This document shows positions 1-8,707 of a stretch of DNA of 64,000 nucleotides, in pieces. Origin of the DNA: Teichococcus aerophilus (GTDB taxonomy: Bacteria > Pseudomonadota > Alphaproteobacteria > Acetobacterales > Acetobacteraceae). Location of the stretch: the NCBI RefSeq assembly GCF_014490485.1, contig NZ_JACTVA010000001.1, forward strand, positions 62,001-126,000. Reading direction: 5' to 3'. Each line of letters opens with the position of its first letter. The first letter of the stretch is position 1. A program made the position numbers and the translations under genes. The notes under the pieces are model-generated. The model saw only the letters and a list, made by a program, of their open reading frames with translations. It did no database searches and was not told where the DNA came from.

Positions 1-765
1 ATGCCGCACCGGGACGGCACCGATGGCTCCGGCGCCGACGCCGCCTACCTGAAGAACAGCCCGATCGAGATCACGGAATCCGAGGCGCCGGTCCGCATCC
101 TGCGCTACGGCCTGATGCCGGATACCGGCGGCCCCGGCGCGCATCGCGGCGGCATGGCGCAGGTGATGGAGTTCCGCACCACCGCGCCGGATGCCTTCGT
201 CACCGCGCGCAACCGCGACCGCTCGCTGTTCCAGCCCTGGGGCATCGGTGGCGGGCAGCCCGGCGCCGCCGGCTCCTTCACCCTCAACCCCGGCACCGCG
301 GGGGAGCAGGACCTCGGCAACACCGACGCTCTGCGCCTGACCGCCGCCGATACGCTACGCATCGTCTCCCCCGCCGGCGGCGGCCGCGGCGACCCCTTCA
401 CCCGCGACCCGGCCGCCGTGCTGCGCGACCACCGCGCCGGTCTGGTCTCCACCGCGGGCGCCGCCCGCGACTACGGCGTGGCGATCGTGCAGGACGCGGT
501 GGATGAGGCGGCCACCGCAAACCTCCGCGCCGGCCGGGTGGCGCCCCCCGCCTTCACCCCCGGCGCCTTCCGCGTCGCGCACGAGGCGCGCTGGACCCCC
601 GCCGCCTACGCCGCCATGCACGAGGGGCTGGCGACTCTGCCGCCTGGATGGCGCCCCGCCATGAAGGCGACGCTCTTCGCCGCCGTTCGCGCGGCGCCGG
701 AGGAGGCGGCGGAGGCGGTGATCCGGCGGATTCTCGCGGGGGAGCAGGCCCTGGCGGCGGAGTAG
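1..765 (+). CDS. hyuB: N-methylhydantoinase B / 5-oxoprolinase B subunit (HyuB), 3' part
   Basis: The 254 visible residues are the C-terminal part of a HyuB-family subunit; the family is usually about 500-600 residues, so the gene begins before the window and the ATG at base 1 need not be a start. HyuB pairs with HyuA in ATP-dependent opening of hydantoin or 5-oxoproline rings. Supporting features are the stretch PDTGGPGAHRGG near residue 41, the late motif AGGGRGDPFTRDP and the closing domain with ARDYGVAI, all typical of this family's C-terminus. HyuA is not in the window. A good terminator follows. It fits the amide- and cyclic-amide-degrading theme of the region. The substrate is unknown. 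Confidence 0.85.
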   Translation: MPHRDGTDGSGADAAYLKNSPIEITESEAPVRILRYGLMPDTGGPGAHRGGMAQVMEFRTTAPDAFVTARNRDRSLFQPWGIGGGQPGAAGSFTLNPGTAGEQDLGNTDALRLTAADTLRIVSPAGGGRGDPFTRDPAAVLRDHRAGLVSTAGAARDYGVAIVQDAVDEAATANLRAGRVAPPAFTPGAFRVAHEARWTPAAYAAMHEGLATLPPGWRPAMKATLFAAVRAAPEEAAEAVIRRILAGEQALAAE

Positions 766-796
766 GGGGGCGTCCCCCAGGCTAGCGGGGGAAAGG

Positions 797-832
797 TCAG
801 GGGATGAATTCCCCTGAGACCCCTTCTTTTTT
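797..832 (+). terminator. Rho-independent terminator after hyuB
   Basis: Perfect 8-bp stem TCAGGGGA (797-804) / TCCCCTGA (810-817) with a 5-base loop, followed by a C-rich stretch and a run of six T at 827-832. It lies between hyuB and the next same-strand gene, separating the two units. Confidence 0.75.
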
Positions 833-1015
833 CCGATGAGTTCTTGGGCGTGCGGGCGGTTCGGTGTCGCGTCACTCATCGGCAACAGCGTCGTTACCCC
901 AGCCGGTGGCGCTAGCGTGCCCGACGCGCCCGCAACAAAGATCAAATAGAAGATGGAGTTCGGGGAATTCTTTCCCCGACCTTCCCGCAACATCCCAGGA
1001 CAGGCGCCCCACCCG

Positions 1016-2329
1016 ATGAGCATCTTCACGGAGGATTTCTCGACCGACCCCTGGTGGTGGCAGGGTTTTCGTCCCCCCGAGGCGACGGGTGAACTGCCCG
1101 CCCGGGTCGGCACGCTGGTGATCGGCGCCGGCTATGCCGGCACCGCCTGCGCCCTGCGCCTGGCCGAGGCGGGGGAGGAGGTGCTGGTGGTCGAGGCCGG
1201 CGCGCTGGGCCAGGGGGCCAGCACGCGCTCGGGCGGGCAGGTCTCGGGTGGGGTCAATGTCGGCAAGGGGGCGTCGCGCAAGCCGGTGCCGGGGCACCGC
1301 AAGGCGGCGCTGCTACGGGACGCGGCGGCCGGGTTCACGCTGTTCGAGACGCTGCTGGAGCGGCACCAGATCCGCTGCGGCTACCACCGCACCGGCCGCA
1401 TCAACGGTTTCTGGACGCCGGCCCACGCCGCCGGCTGGGCCGCCCGCCTGCCGGAGCTGAACGAGCACGCGCGCAGCGACGCCCGGCTGCTGGACCGGGA
1501 GGAAGCGGCGGCGGATCTCGGCACTCGGTTCTACCATGGCGGCGTGCTGATCAACCGTGCCGGGCACATCCAGCCGGCGGAATTCTTCGGCGGGCTGCTG
1601 GCGGCGGCGATGCGGGCGGGCGCGTGCTTCGCGGGCGGCACGCCGGTGCTGCGGGTGCAGCGGCTGCCCGGCGGCTACCGGGTGGAGACGCCGCGCGGCA
1701 CCGTGCAGGCGGCGCGTGTGGTCTTCGCCACCAATGCCTATACCGGCGCGGCCGCGCGCGGGCTGGCGCCGGAGCTGCGGCGCAGCCTGGTGCCGGTGAC
1801 CACCCACATGATCGCCACGGAGGAACTGCCGGAGGCACTGGCGCGAACCGTGCTGCCGGCCAACCGCGGCGTGTCCGAGACGCGGCGGGTGATCAGCCAC
1901 TACCGGTTGTCGCCGGACGGGCGGCGGCTGCTATTCGGCGGCCGCGCCTCGTTCTTTCCGCTGGAGGAGCGGCGGACGGCGGCGCTGCTGCACCGGGCCA
2001 TGGTGGCGCGCTTCCCGCAGCTCGCCGGCGTGCGGATCAGCAACGCCTGGGGCGGCCGGGTGGCGATGACGCTGGACCGCCTGCCGCATCTCGGCGGCGG
2101 CGAGGGGCGCTTCTTCGTGGCCGGCTGCCAGGGCAGCGGCGTGACCATGATGACCTATCTGGGCCACAGCCTGGCGGAGAAGATCCTGTCCGGCCGGAGC
2201 GATCCGGTGAATGCCTACGACGACGGGCTGCCGCCGCACCACCCGCTGTATGACGGCACGCCCTGGTTCATGCCCGTGCTCGGGAGCTGGTACCAGTGGC
2301 AGGACCGGCGGGAGCGGATGCCGGCGTGA
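1016..2329 (+). CDS. FAD-dependent oxidoreductase, DAO family (gamma-glutamylputrescine oxidase-like)
   Basis: A 437-residue flavin amine/amino-acid oxidase of the D-amino-acid oxidase fold. The dinucleotide-binding motif VIGAGYAGTACALRLAEAG is near residues 30-48 and the second conserved FAD stretch, with WGGRVAMTLDRLPHLG, is in the last quarter. Arrangement and length resemble PuuB/OrdL-type oxidases that oxidise amines or N-substituted amino acids to imines. The start is set at 1016 because the Rossmann domain begins soon after it; an upstream in-frame ATG at 953 would add 21 residues unlike the family. The 3' end overlaps the converging LysR gene by 62 bp. The exact substrate cannot be read from sequence. 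Confidence 0.85.
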   Translation: MSIFTEDFSTDPWWWQGFRPPEATGELPARVGTLVIGAGYAGTACALRLAEAGEEVLVVEAGALGQGASTRSGGQVSGGVNVGKGASRKPVPGHRKAALLRDAAAGFTLFETLLERHQIRCGYHRTGRINGFWTPAHAAGWAARLPELNEHARSDARLLDREEAAADLGTRFYHGGVLINRAGHIQPAEFFGGLLAAAMRAGACFAGGTPVLRVQRLPGGYRVETPRGTVQAARVVFATNAYTGAAARGLAPELRRSLVPVTTHMIATEELPEALARTVLPANRGVSETRRVISHYRLSPDGRRLLFGGRASFFPLEERRTAALLHRAMVARFPQLAGVRISNAWGGRVAMTLDRLPHLGGGEGRFFVAGCQGSGVTMMTYLGHSLAEKILSGRSDPVNAYDDGLPPHHPLYDGTPWFMPVLGSWYQWQDRRERMPA

Positions 2330-3212
2330 TGCGATGCGCCTGCAGCGCGTCCGCGACATGCTGCAGGAAGCGGTTGGCGAGGCGTGAGGTAGGCCGCAGC
2401 GTGGAGGTCACGACATTGACCGGCAGCATCACCTGCGGCGCGAAGGGCCGCCACACCAGCCCGGGGAAGCCGGCGCCTTCCATGTAGCTGTCCACCAACG
2501 CCACGCCGGCGCCGCGCAGCACCAGCGCCGGTGCCTGAATGGCCGTGGCCAGCTCGATCATCACGCGCCGCTCGGCGCCGTCGGTGGCAAAGGCCTCGTC
2601 CAGCAACTGGCCAAAATAGGTGCTGCTGCTGAAGGAGATCAGCCGCTCCCCGCGCAGGTCCCGCGGGCGTACCACGCTGCGTGCCGCCAGGGCGTGGCCG
2701 GGCGGCAGGGCGCAGGCGATGGGCACGGTGGCCAGGCTGTGCAGCACCGTGCCCGGCGTGACGACCGGCGAGAGGCACAGCCCCACATCCACATGGTTGC
2801 CCGCCACCAGTTGCGCCGCCGCGCTGGCGGGCACGAAATGCGACACCACCTTCACCTTCGGCAGCACCTGCGCGAAGCTCGCGACGGCCTGCGGCACGAT
2901 GACGATGCCGATGGAGGAGGAGGCGGCCACCCGGAGCAATCCGCTCTCGCCGTCCCGCATCTCCGTCGCCGTGGTGCTGAGGCGGGCGATGTCCTGCATC
3001 AGCCGCGCGCTTTCGGGGAACAGGCTCTCCGCTTCCAGCGTCGGGTGCAGGCGGCCCTTGATGCGGCGGAACAGCGGCATCCGCAGCTTGTCCTCCAGCC
3101 GCTTCAGCGCTTTGCTGAGCGCCGGCTGCGATACGCCGAGCGATGCCGCCGCCTCCGTCAGCGAGCGTGACGACATGACGGCGTGAAAGATCTCCAGCTC
3201 GCGCGAAGTCAT
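2268..3212 (-). CDS. LysR-family transcriptional regulator
   Basis: 314 residues, normal for the family. The N-terminal winged helix-turn-helix (about residues 1-60) carries SLTEAAASLGVSQPALSKAL, a textbook LysR recognition helix, and is followed by the LysR substrate domain. The start at 3212 (MTSRELEIFHAV) gives the canonical N-terminus; a start at 3242 would add ten unrelated residues. It is divergent from the SBP gene at 3336, and a palindromic LysR-type box lies between them, so control of that SBP and of itself is likely. The 3' end overlaps the converging oxidoreductase, which could be a second target. Confidence 0.9.
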   Translation of the reverse strand: MTSRELEIFHAVMSSRSLTEAAASLGVSQPALSKALKRLEDKLRMPLFRRIKGRLHPTLEAESLFPESARLMQDIARLSTTATEMRDGESGLLRVAASSSIGIVIVPQAVASFAQVLPKVKVVSHFVPASAAAQLVAGNHVDVGLCLSPVVTPGTVLHSLATVPIACALPPGHALAARSVVRPRDLRGERLISFSSSTYFGQLLDEAFATDGAERRVMIELATAIQAPALVLRGAGVALVDSYMEGAGFPGLVWRPFAPQVMLPVNVVTSTLRPTSRLANRFLQHVADALQAHRITPASAPAGPATGTSSRARA

Positions 3213-3240
3213 CGGCCTGCCCCTCTGTTGCGCGCAGATC

Positions 3241-3255
3241 ATAACCGGATGTTAT
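3241..3255. promoter_or_regulatory. Candidate LysR binding site (ATAAC-N5-GTTAT)
   Basis: Perfect 15-bp interrupted palindrome ATAAC-CGGAT-GTTAT in the 123-bp gap between the divergent LysR and SBP genes. It satisfies the T-N11-A rule of LysR sites and is 29 bases from the LysR start and 81 from the SBP start. Function is inferred from position and symmetry. Confidence 0.6.
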
Positions 3256-3335
3256 CGGTCGTCGACGCATCGTTGCTCGACAGAGGCGAAGCCGGCGCTT
3301 GACACTGCGGAAGAACCTCGCCGGAGCCGCCGCGC

Positions 3336-4895
3336 ATGCCCGTCCGCGTCCTTCCCATCGCCCTCGCCCTCGCCGCCATGGTGGGGCTCGCCGGAGCGGC
3401 CCCCGCCGGCGCGGCGGATCTGCGGATCGGCACGCAGAATGTGCCGGTACTGGACCCGCACTTCCTGCTGCTGGACTCCAACATCGCCTACAACCAGCAT
3501 ATCTATGGTGCGCTGACCGAGACGGACGCGCAGGGCCGGCTGGTGCCGGATCTCGCGACCGAATGGCGGCCGCAGGGCGACAACGCGTGGCGCTTCACCC
3601 TGCGGCGCGGCGTCACCTTCCACGATGGCTCGCCCTTCACGGCGGACGACGTGGTGTTCAGCCTGAACCGCGTGCCGAACGTGCCGAACAATCCCTCGCC
3701 CTATAGCGGCCAGTTGCTCGGCGTCACCGAGGTCCGCAAGGTCGATGACTTCACGGTCGACATCGTCACCGATGGTTTCCTGCCGCTACTGCCGGCGCAG
3801 ATCGCCAAGCTGTCCATCCTGTCCGAGCGCGCCATGGCAGGGCGCACGACGGAGGACATGAACCAGGGCCGCGCCGCCATCGGCACCGGCCCCTACCGCG
3901 TCACGCGAGTGGAAGGGCGCGAGCGGATCTTCCTCTCGCGCTTCGAGAACTACCAGGGCCAGAAACCGGACTGGGAGAATGTCGAGTTCCGCGTCCTGCC
4001 GTCGGAGGGCGCGCGCAGCGCCGCGCTGCTCTCGGGCGACGTCGACCTGATCGAGTTCGTGCCGTTGCAGGACGCGGCGCGGCTGGCGAAGACGCCGGGC
4101 ATCACTGTGCATAGCGGCGGTTCGCCGCGCGTGATGTTCGTCGGCGTCAATGTCGATCCGAAGCTGGAAGCGGCGGGCGCGCCGATGCGCGACCCGCGGG
4201 TGCGGCAGGCCATCTCGCAGGCGCTGAACCGCGACGGGCTGGTGCGCAGCACGCTGGAGGGCTATGGCCGCGTCGCCACGCAGGTCGGCGTGCCGGGGAT
4301 GCTCGGCTATCTGGAGGACCTGCGCCCCGATCCCTACAATCCCGACGCAGCGCGCAAGCTGCTGGCGGAGGCGGGCTATCCGGACGGCTTTACCACCAGC
4401 CTGGTCTGCCCCAACGGCCGCTACGTGGCGGATGCGCAGACCTGCCAGGCAGTGGGGCAGATGCTGGCGCGGATCGGCATCAAGGCGAGCGTCGAGACGC
4501 TGCCGGCCTCGGTCTTCTTCAGCCGCATCCGCACGGGGGCGAATTCCGCGCCGCTGTTCCTGACCGCCTGGAGCAACGTGATGGGGGATGCCGGCTACAC
4601 CCTGAACAACCTGTACCACAGCTTCGACCGCGCGGCGAAGATGGGCAGTGCCAACCGCTCTGGCTACGCCGATGCCGAGACCGACCGGATGATCGATGCC
4701 GCGTTGCGCGAGGCGGATCCGGCGCGGCGGCTGGCGTTGCTGCAGGGTGCCGGGCAGCGCGGTATGGAATCCCGTGTGTTGCTGCCACTGTTCAGCGTTC
4801 CCGTGGTCCTCGCCTCCCGCAACGGCATCCGCTACGACGTCGGCACCAGCGGCAGTTCCGAGATGACCTCGGCGATGCGGGCACATCCGCGCTGA
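3336..4895 (+). CDS. Family-5 (Dpp/Opp-like) solute-binding protein, Sec-exported class
   Basis: 519 residues. A hydrophobic Sec signal (about residues 1-27, ending GAAPAGA) precedes the mature start ADLRIGTQNVPVLDPHFLLLDSN. Family-5 hallmarks follow: FTLRRGVTFHDGSPFTADDVVFS near residues 88-110, AAIGTGPYRV near 180, and DPRVRQAISQALNRDGL near 287. Such proteins deliver peptides, opines, glycosides or metals to an ABC importer. No permease or ATPase gene is nearby, so it is an orphan receptor here. It resembles the SBPs at 8704, 48047 and 55347 more than the Tat-type ones. It is probably controlled by the divergent LysR protein. A hairpin follows the stop. Confidence 0.88.
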   Translation: MPVRVLPIALALAAMVGLAGAAPAGAADLRIGTQNVPVLDPHFLLLDSNIAYNQHIYGALTETDAQGRLVPDLATEWRPQGDNAWRFTLRRGVTFHDGSPFTADDVVFSLNRVPNVPNNPSPYSGQLLGVTEVRKVDDFTVDIVTDGFLPLLPAQIAKLSILSERAMAGRTTEDMNQGRAAIGTGPYRVTRVEGRERIFLSRFENYQGQKPDWENVEFRVLPSEGARSAALLSGDVDLIEFVPLQDAARLAKTPGITVHSGGSPRVMFVGVNVDPKLEAAGAPMRDPRVRQAISQALNRDGLVRSTLEGYGRVATQVGVPGMLGYLEDLRPDPYNPDAARKLLAEAGYPDGFTTSLVCPNGRYVADAQTCQAVGQMLARIGIKASVETLPASVFFSRIRTGANSAPLFLTAWSNVMGDAGYTLNNLYHSFDRAAKMGSANRSGYADAETDRMIDAALREADPARRLALLQGAGQRGMESRVLLPLFSVPVVLASRNGIRYDVGTSGSSEMTSAMRAHPR

Positions 4896-4904
4896 CGCGG
4901 TTTC

Positions 4905-4925
4905 TGAGAGGGCGGTGTCCTCTCA
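4905..4925 (+). terminator. Possible terminator hairpin after the SBP gene
   Basis: Perfect 7-bp stem TGAGAGG (4905-4911) / CCTCTCA (4919-4925) with a 7-base loop, ten bases past the stop codon. No strong T run follows, so efficiency is uncertain. Confidence 0.45.
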
Positions 4926-5084
4926 AACTCTTCCGCAATTGACCATCTGCGGGGCTGGCACAGGTCGGCGGGTTGCCGGATGCGCATGCTGGTCAGCCTG
5001 GGAACATGGTCGTGGATGGAACCCCAGGCCAGGGTTTGATGCCGAGCGCGGTGATTGCCACACGGCACCGCCTCATGCCCGCGC
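4926..5084. other. Short non-coding stretch, no gene recognised
   Basis: Between the hairpin after the SBP and the arsenite-transporter relic I see no convincing reading frame, ribosome site or RNA. Given the decayed gene beside it, this may be further degraded sequence. Confidence 0.4.
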
Positions 5085-5368
5085 CTACCATTCCTTCGTC
5101 CGCATCACGATGGAGACCACCGCGAGCACGGCGGGCACTTCGACCAGGGTGCCCACCACCGTGGCCAGCGCGGCGCCGCTTTCGAACCCGGACAGGACAA
5201 TGGCGGCCGCGACTGCAACTTGAGGCGCCGATCAGGACGGTGGGGGCCGGCTACGCCGTGCGCCGAACCGCATTGGCGGTTCAGCGCATAGGCCAGCCCC
5301 GCTCTGAAGCAGGCCTGGATCAGGATAGGCACCGCCAGCAACAGGGATCTGTTCTCCCTGGAACGATA
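5085..5368 (-). pseudogene. Frameshifted 3' remnant of an ACR3-type arsenite efflux transporter
   Basis: Read in the minus direction, successive frames spell the C-terminal part of an ACR3 arsenite permease. FQGEQI is near 5366-5349, LLLAVPILIQACFRAGLAYALN is in another frame, then PTVLIGAS in a third, then [11 protein letters not shown] and the signature [20 protein letters not shown], closing with a stop at 5085-5087. The pieces occur in the order expected for the last membrane helices of ACR3 (family about 350 residues), but at least two or three frame changes are needed to join them and no N-terminal part or start is present. The gene is dead. No arsR or arsC lies nearby. The identification rests on recognised motifs; a translated search would confirm it. 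Confidence 0.75.
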
Positions 5369-5400
5369 CGCTGTGCGGTGCTGGACACGCGGCCGTGCGG

Positions 5401-6987
5401 TCAGGAACGCCGGCGGATACTCCAGAAGATTGGGAAGCCCGCCACCCGGTCCTGCAGGCTCTTCTGGAGTGCGGTGGATTTGTAGATGGCGCCGAGCGGT
5501 ATGCAGGGCAGCTCGTCCATGCCAACGACCTGCATCTCCCGCGCAAGACGCTTCTGGTCTTCCAGAGTGGTGGCACCCAGCCAGGCGTTTCGTAGTTCCT
5601 CCAGCTTCGGCACGTCCGGCCAGCCGAACCAGGCATCCCGGCCGTTGCCGCGCAGCAGGATATGCGTGCCCGGATTCTCGAACCACAGGCCGGGGAAGGA
5701 CCAGTTGGTGACGGACCAGCCACCCTTCTCCACCGGCTCCATCGAACGGCGGCGCTGCGTCACGCTGGCGGAATCCAGCAGGGTCGGCTCGAAGTTGAAG
5801 CCGAGGCGGGGGAAGAGGTCCGCCGTCACCTGTGCCATCGCCGCCGTGGCGACAGTGTCGGTGGGGCCCAGCAGCCGCACAGCTTCGTTGTTGTAGCCGG
5901 CTTCCTTGATCAGGCGTCGCGCCTTGTCGATGTCGCGGGGCCCCATCAACGGCTCCAGCCCGGCATCGCTCGCCATTGGGGAACCGGGCGGGAAGAAGCC
6001 GGTGCCGATGCGGAAGTTGCTTTCGTCTGTACCCGTGGCGGCCATGACGAAATCGGCCTGGTTGATGGCGGGCAGCAACGCCTGCCGCATCTTCTTGTTG
6101 TTGAACGGCGCGTGCAGCCAGTTCAGCCGCATGACGCAGACCAGCGGCAGCAGTTCCATCCGGCTGATATCGACATTGCGGTTCCGGCGCAGCAATTCCA
6201 GGATTTCCGCCGGCGGGTCGGAATACCAGTCCACCTCGTTCGTCTGCATCGCGGCGGCGGCGGTGGAGGCATCGGGGATGCGTCGCCATTCCACGCGGTC
6301 GAAATGCACCTGCTTCGCGCCGGCCGTCAGGCTGGCAGCGCCGTTGGCGGGCTTGTAGCCCGCGAACTTCTCATAGACGGAGATGTTGCCGAGCTGGAAC
6401 TCATCCTGCTTGAAGCGGAAAGGGCCGGAACCGGTCAGGTCGGTGATCTGCTTGCTGGGATCGGTCTGCGCCACGCGCTCCGGCATGATGAAGGGTACGG
6501 GCGCACTGACCTGTGCCAGTACCTGGATCAGCAGCGGGAAGGCGCGCTTCAGGCGGAAGCGGATGCGGCGGTCATCCAGCGCGGAGAGCTCGTCCGTCAG
6601 CGCGTTGAGCGTCTGGCCCATGGGCGCCACGGCCATCCAGCGCTTCAGGCTGGCGACGCAATCCTGCGCCCGCACCGGGGCCCCATCATGGAAGATGGGC
6701 CCAGTCCGGAGGGTGATGGTGCAGACGCGGTTATCCTGCTCGTAGACGAAGCCCTCCGCCAATTGCGGCTGCGGCTTGAAGTCGCTGTCCATGCCGAACA
6801 GCGTGTCATAGACCATGTATCCGTGGTCACGGACGATGTCCGCCGTTGTCCAGATCGGGTCGAAGATCGCGAGGTCGGTATATGGCACGAAGCGCAGCAC
6901 GCGCTGGCGCTCGGACTGCGCCAGGGCGGGGCGCTCCAGCACGGCACCGGCGGCCGCAGCGCCGGCGAGAAAGTGACGTCGTTGCAT
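5401..6987 (-). CDS. Family-5 solute-binding protein, Tat-like class
   Basis: 528 residues. The N-terminus MQRRHFLAGAAAAGA has a twin-arginine pattern (RRHFL) and a cleavage-like PALAQ near residue 24, so export by Tat is likely. The mature protein opens LRFVPYTDLAIFDPIWTTAD, shared with the SBPs at 18009, 29651 and 60879. Family-5 motifs include IFHDGAPVRAQDCVAS, TGSGPFRFKQDE and FNNKKMRQALLPAINQ; it ends with the class-specific GFPIFWSIRR. The start at 6987 is fixed by the signal; longer extensions are not protein-like. It lies 34 bp downstream of the M28-like gene at 7022-8707 and appears to be the last gene of an SBP, M28, SBP operon. No permease accompanies it. Confidence 0.88.
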   Translation of the reverse strand: MQRRHFLAGAAAAGAVLERPALAQSERQRVLRFVPYTDLAIFDPIWTTADIVRDHGYMVYDTLFGMDSDFKPQPQLAEGFVYEQDNRVCTITLRTGPIFHDGAPVRAQDCVASLKRWMAVAPMGQTLNALTDELSALDDRRIRFRLKRAFPLLIQVLAQVSAPVPFIMPERVAQTDPSKQITDLTGSGPFRFKQDEFQLGNISVYEKFAGYKPANGAASLTAGAKQVHFDRVEWRRIPDASTAAAAMQTNEVDWYSDPPAEILELLRRNRNVDISRMELLPLVCVMRLNWLHAPFNNKKMRQALLPAINQADFVMAATGTDESNFRIGTGFFPPGSPMASDAGLEPLMGPRDIDKARRLIKEAGYNNEAVRLLGPTDTVATAAMAQVTADLFPRLGFNFEPTLLDSASVTQRRRSMEPVEKGGWSVTNWSFPGLWFENPGTHILLRGNGRDAWFGWPDVPKLEELRNAWLGATTLEDQKRLAREMQVVGMDELPCIPLGAIYKSTALQKSLQDRVAGFPIFWSIRRRS

Positions 6988-7021
6988 AAGCCTGACTCCA
7001 GTTGCCAGTGGCGTCGCCGTT

Positions 7022-8707
7022 TCAGGAAGTCTGATTCTCGGGCAGCAGAGTTTCGATCTCGCGCGTGGCGAGGCGAAGTGCCTGCAAGGCACGGTTGGCC
7101 TGCCGGCGCAGCACGACTCTTGCCATCCGTGCCTCGTCGGCGGGAAGGGAGGCCAGGCGCAGGGCTGGAGCCAGGCCCGGCAACAGGCGGGTGGCCCGGC
7201 CGAGGTCATAGGTGAAGTCGCTGCCGGCATGATGCAGCACCGGGTTGAGGTGTCGGGCGATGCGCAGCAGGGTGTCGTTGAGCGCAGCGCTGGGGGCGGC
7301 CTGCCGCAAACGGGCGGCGGTTTGCTGGAACACTCGCGTCTGGGCGATCAGTTCCACGATGCCCGGCGCCTCCGGCGCCGCTTCTGCATACTCACGCAGG
7401 CTGGCCAGGATATCGGCGGCGGTGGCGGTGTAGTCGAAGGGCAGGGCTTCGGCGTTGACCAACCCTTCCACCAGATGTCGGTACACCAGCGTGTCCTGCG
7501 CCAGGATGGCGGGATCGCACCGCTCGGCGGTATCCTGCGCCGTCTGCCACCACCAGGGCAGCCCGCTCTGCGGCAGGTGCTCGGCGCTGGCGGCGGGCAG
7601 GAAGCTGCTGACCTGGGCGCCGGAGAGGCCGATGCCGCTGAAGCTCTGGTCCGACCCGCGGGAGGAACGCCGTGGGTCCACATACTTGTCCTGCCGCTTC
7701 AGTGCCAAGCGGACGAACGCCTCTTCCTCATCCGGCAATTTACCGGCGACTGACTCGACGACACTGGCAGAGTAATCGGCCAACTCACCCGTCACATTAC
7801 GCAGCGCCTTGGTGGTGGCCCCGCGCACACCGACGATATCGACATTCAGATAGGCGATGGCGTGGTCATACAGCGCCGCCCTGGCATGGTCGGCATACCA
7901 GGAGGAACCGGCATAGCCACCTTGCTCATGCCCGGTCCAGAAGGCGAAGCGGATGCCGTAGCGGGGCTTCTCGCCCTTCGCGTAGAGCCGCGCCAGTTCC
8001 AGTAGCAGCGCCACGCCGGCGAGGTTGTCGGTCGCGCCATCCTGCCAGGTACAGTAATGCGCGCCCAGCAGTACGAAGTGCGGCTCCCGACCAGCGATCT
8101 CGGCCACCGGCATGCGCACGTCGCGCCACTCGCGGCGCGTTTCCGCCAGCATATGCACCTCGGTGCCCAGCCGTGCGCGCAGGACCGCCCCGTCCCCGTG
8201 CGAGACCTGCACGGCGGGAATGGGCGGCAGCAACGCGACCTGCTCCGCCCCCGCAGGTGCGCCCCAGATGGGGGAGGCCTGAACAAAGTGCCGCTGCGGG
8301 CCAGTGGAAATGGCGATCAGCCCGACCGCGCCAGCCTTCGCCGCCGCCATGCAGGCATCGTAGCGCGCCAGCCCGTCGACCAGCACCACGCAACCCGTGA
8401 GGTCGCGCCCCGCCTTCAACTCGGCCAGACGACCGGTGACGCCGGCCGCGCCGGTATCGGCGGTAAAGGCCACGCCGGTCGCCTCCAGCACCGCGCCATC
8501 CAGCGTGACGGCGGAGCGGAAGGGCCAGCTGATATACGCCTCGAACCGGTGCACCTCATACGGTACGCCGTACCGGTCCAGCCGTGCGCCGATGGCGGCG
8601 CAGGCGGCTTCTTCCTCGGCCGAGCCAGGCAGCTTGCGGCCGAAGGCGCACAGCTCACGGACGGTGCCGTGCAGTTCGTCGGGGGAGATAGTGTGTTGCA
8701 TGTTCAT
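7022..8707 (-). CDS. M28-like metallopeptidase-fold protein with PA domain (altered active site)
   Basis: 561 residues, no signal peptide seen, so probably cytoplasmic. A protease-associated insert spans about 75-190 and the M28 aminopeptidase fold about 200-400. Visible metal-site positions are His217 (GAHYCT), Asp227 (GATDN), Glu261 (in GHEQGGYAGS) and Asp290 (LNVDIVG). Two expected residues differ: the Glu-Glu pair is His260-Glu261, and the late His of the HTxxDT motif is Gln388 (WWWQTAQDT). A C-terminal helical extension of about 120 residues follows. ATGA overlap with the SBP gene upstream implies coupled translation. It may be a peptidase or amidase of changed specificity, or a non-catalytic binder. 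A start at 8701 is also possible. Confidence 0.8.
   Translation of the reverse strand: MNMQHTISPDELHGTVRELCAFGRKLPGSAEEEAACAAIGARLDRYGVPYEVHRFEAYISWPFRSAVTLDGAVLEATGVAFTADTGAAGVTGRLAELKAGRDLTGCVVLVDGLARYDACMAAAKAGAVGLIAISTGPQRHFVQASPIWGAPAGAEQVALLPPIPAVQVSHGDGAVLRARLGTEVHMLAETRREWRDVRMPVAEIAGREPHFVLLGAHYCTWQDGATDNLAGVALLLELARLYAKGEKPRYGIRFAFWTGHEQGGYAGSSWYADHARAALYDHAIAYLNVDIVGVRGATTKALRNVTGELADYSASVVESVAGKLPDEEEAFVRLALKRQDKYVDPRRSSRGSDQSFSGIGLSGAQVSSFLPAASAEHLPQSGLPWWWQTAQDTAERCDPAILAQDTLVYRHLVEGLVNAEALPFDYTATAADILASLREYAEAAPEAPGIVELIAQTRVFQQTAARLRQAAPSAALNDTLLRIARHLNPVLHHAGSDFTYDLGRATRLLPGLAPALRLASLPADEARMARVVLRRQANRALQALRLATREIETLLPENQTS

Noticed and set aside
3299-3304. TTGACA as the -35 of the SBP at 3336
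   Set aside because: A -10 at normal spacing would fall over the ribosome site or start, leaving no leader; kept out as a feature.
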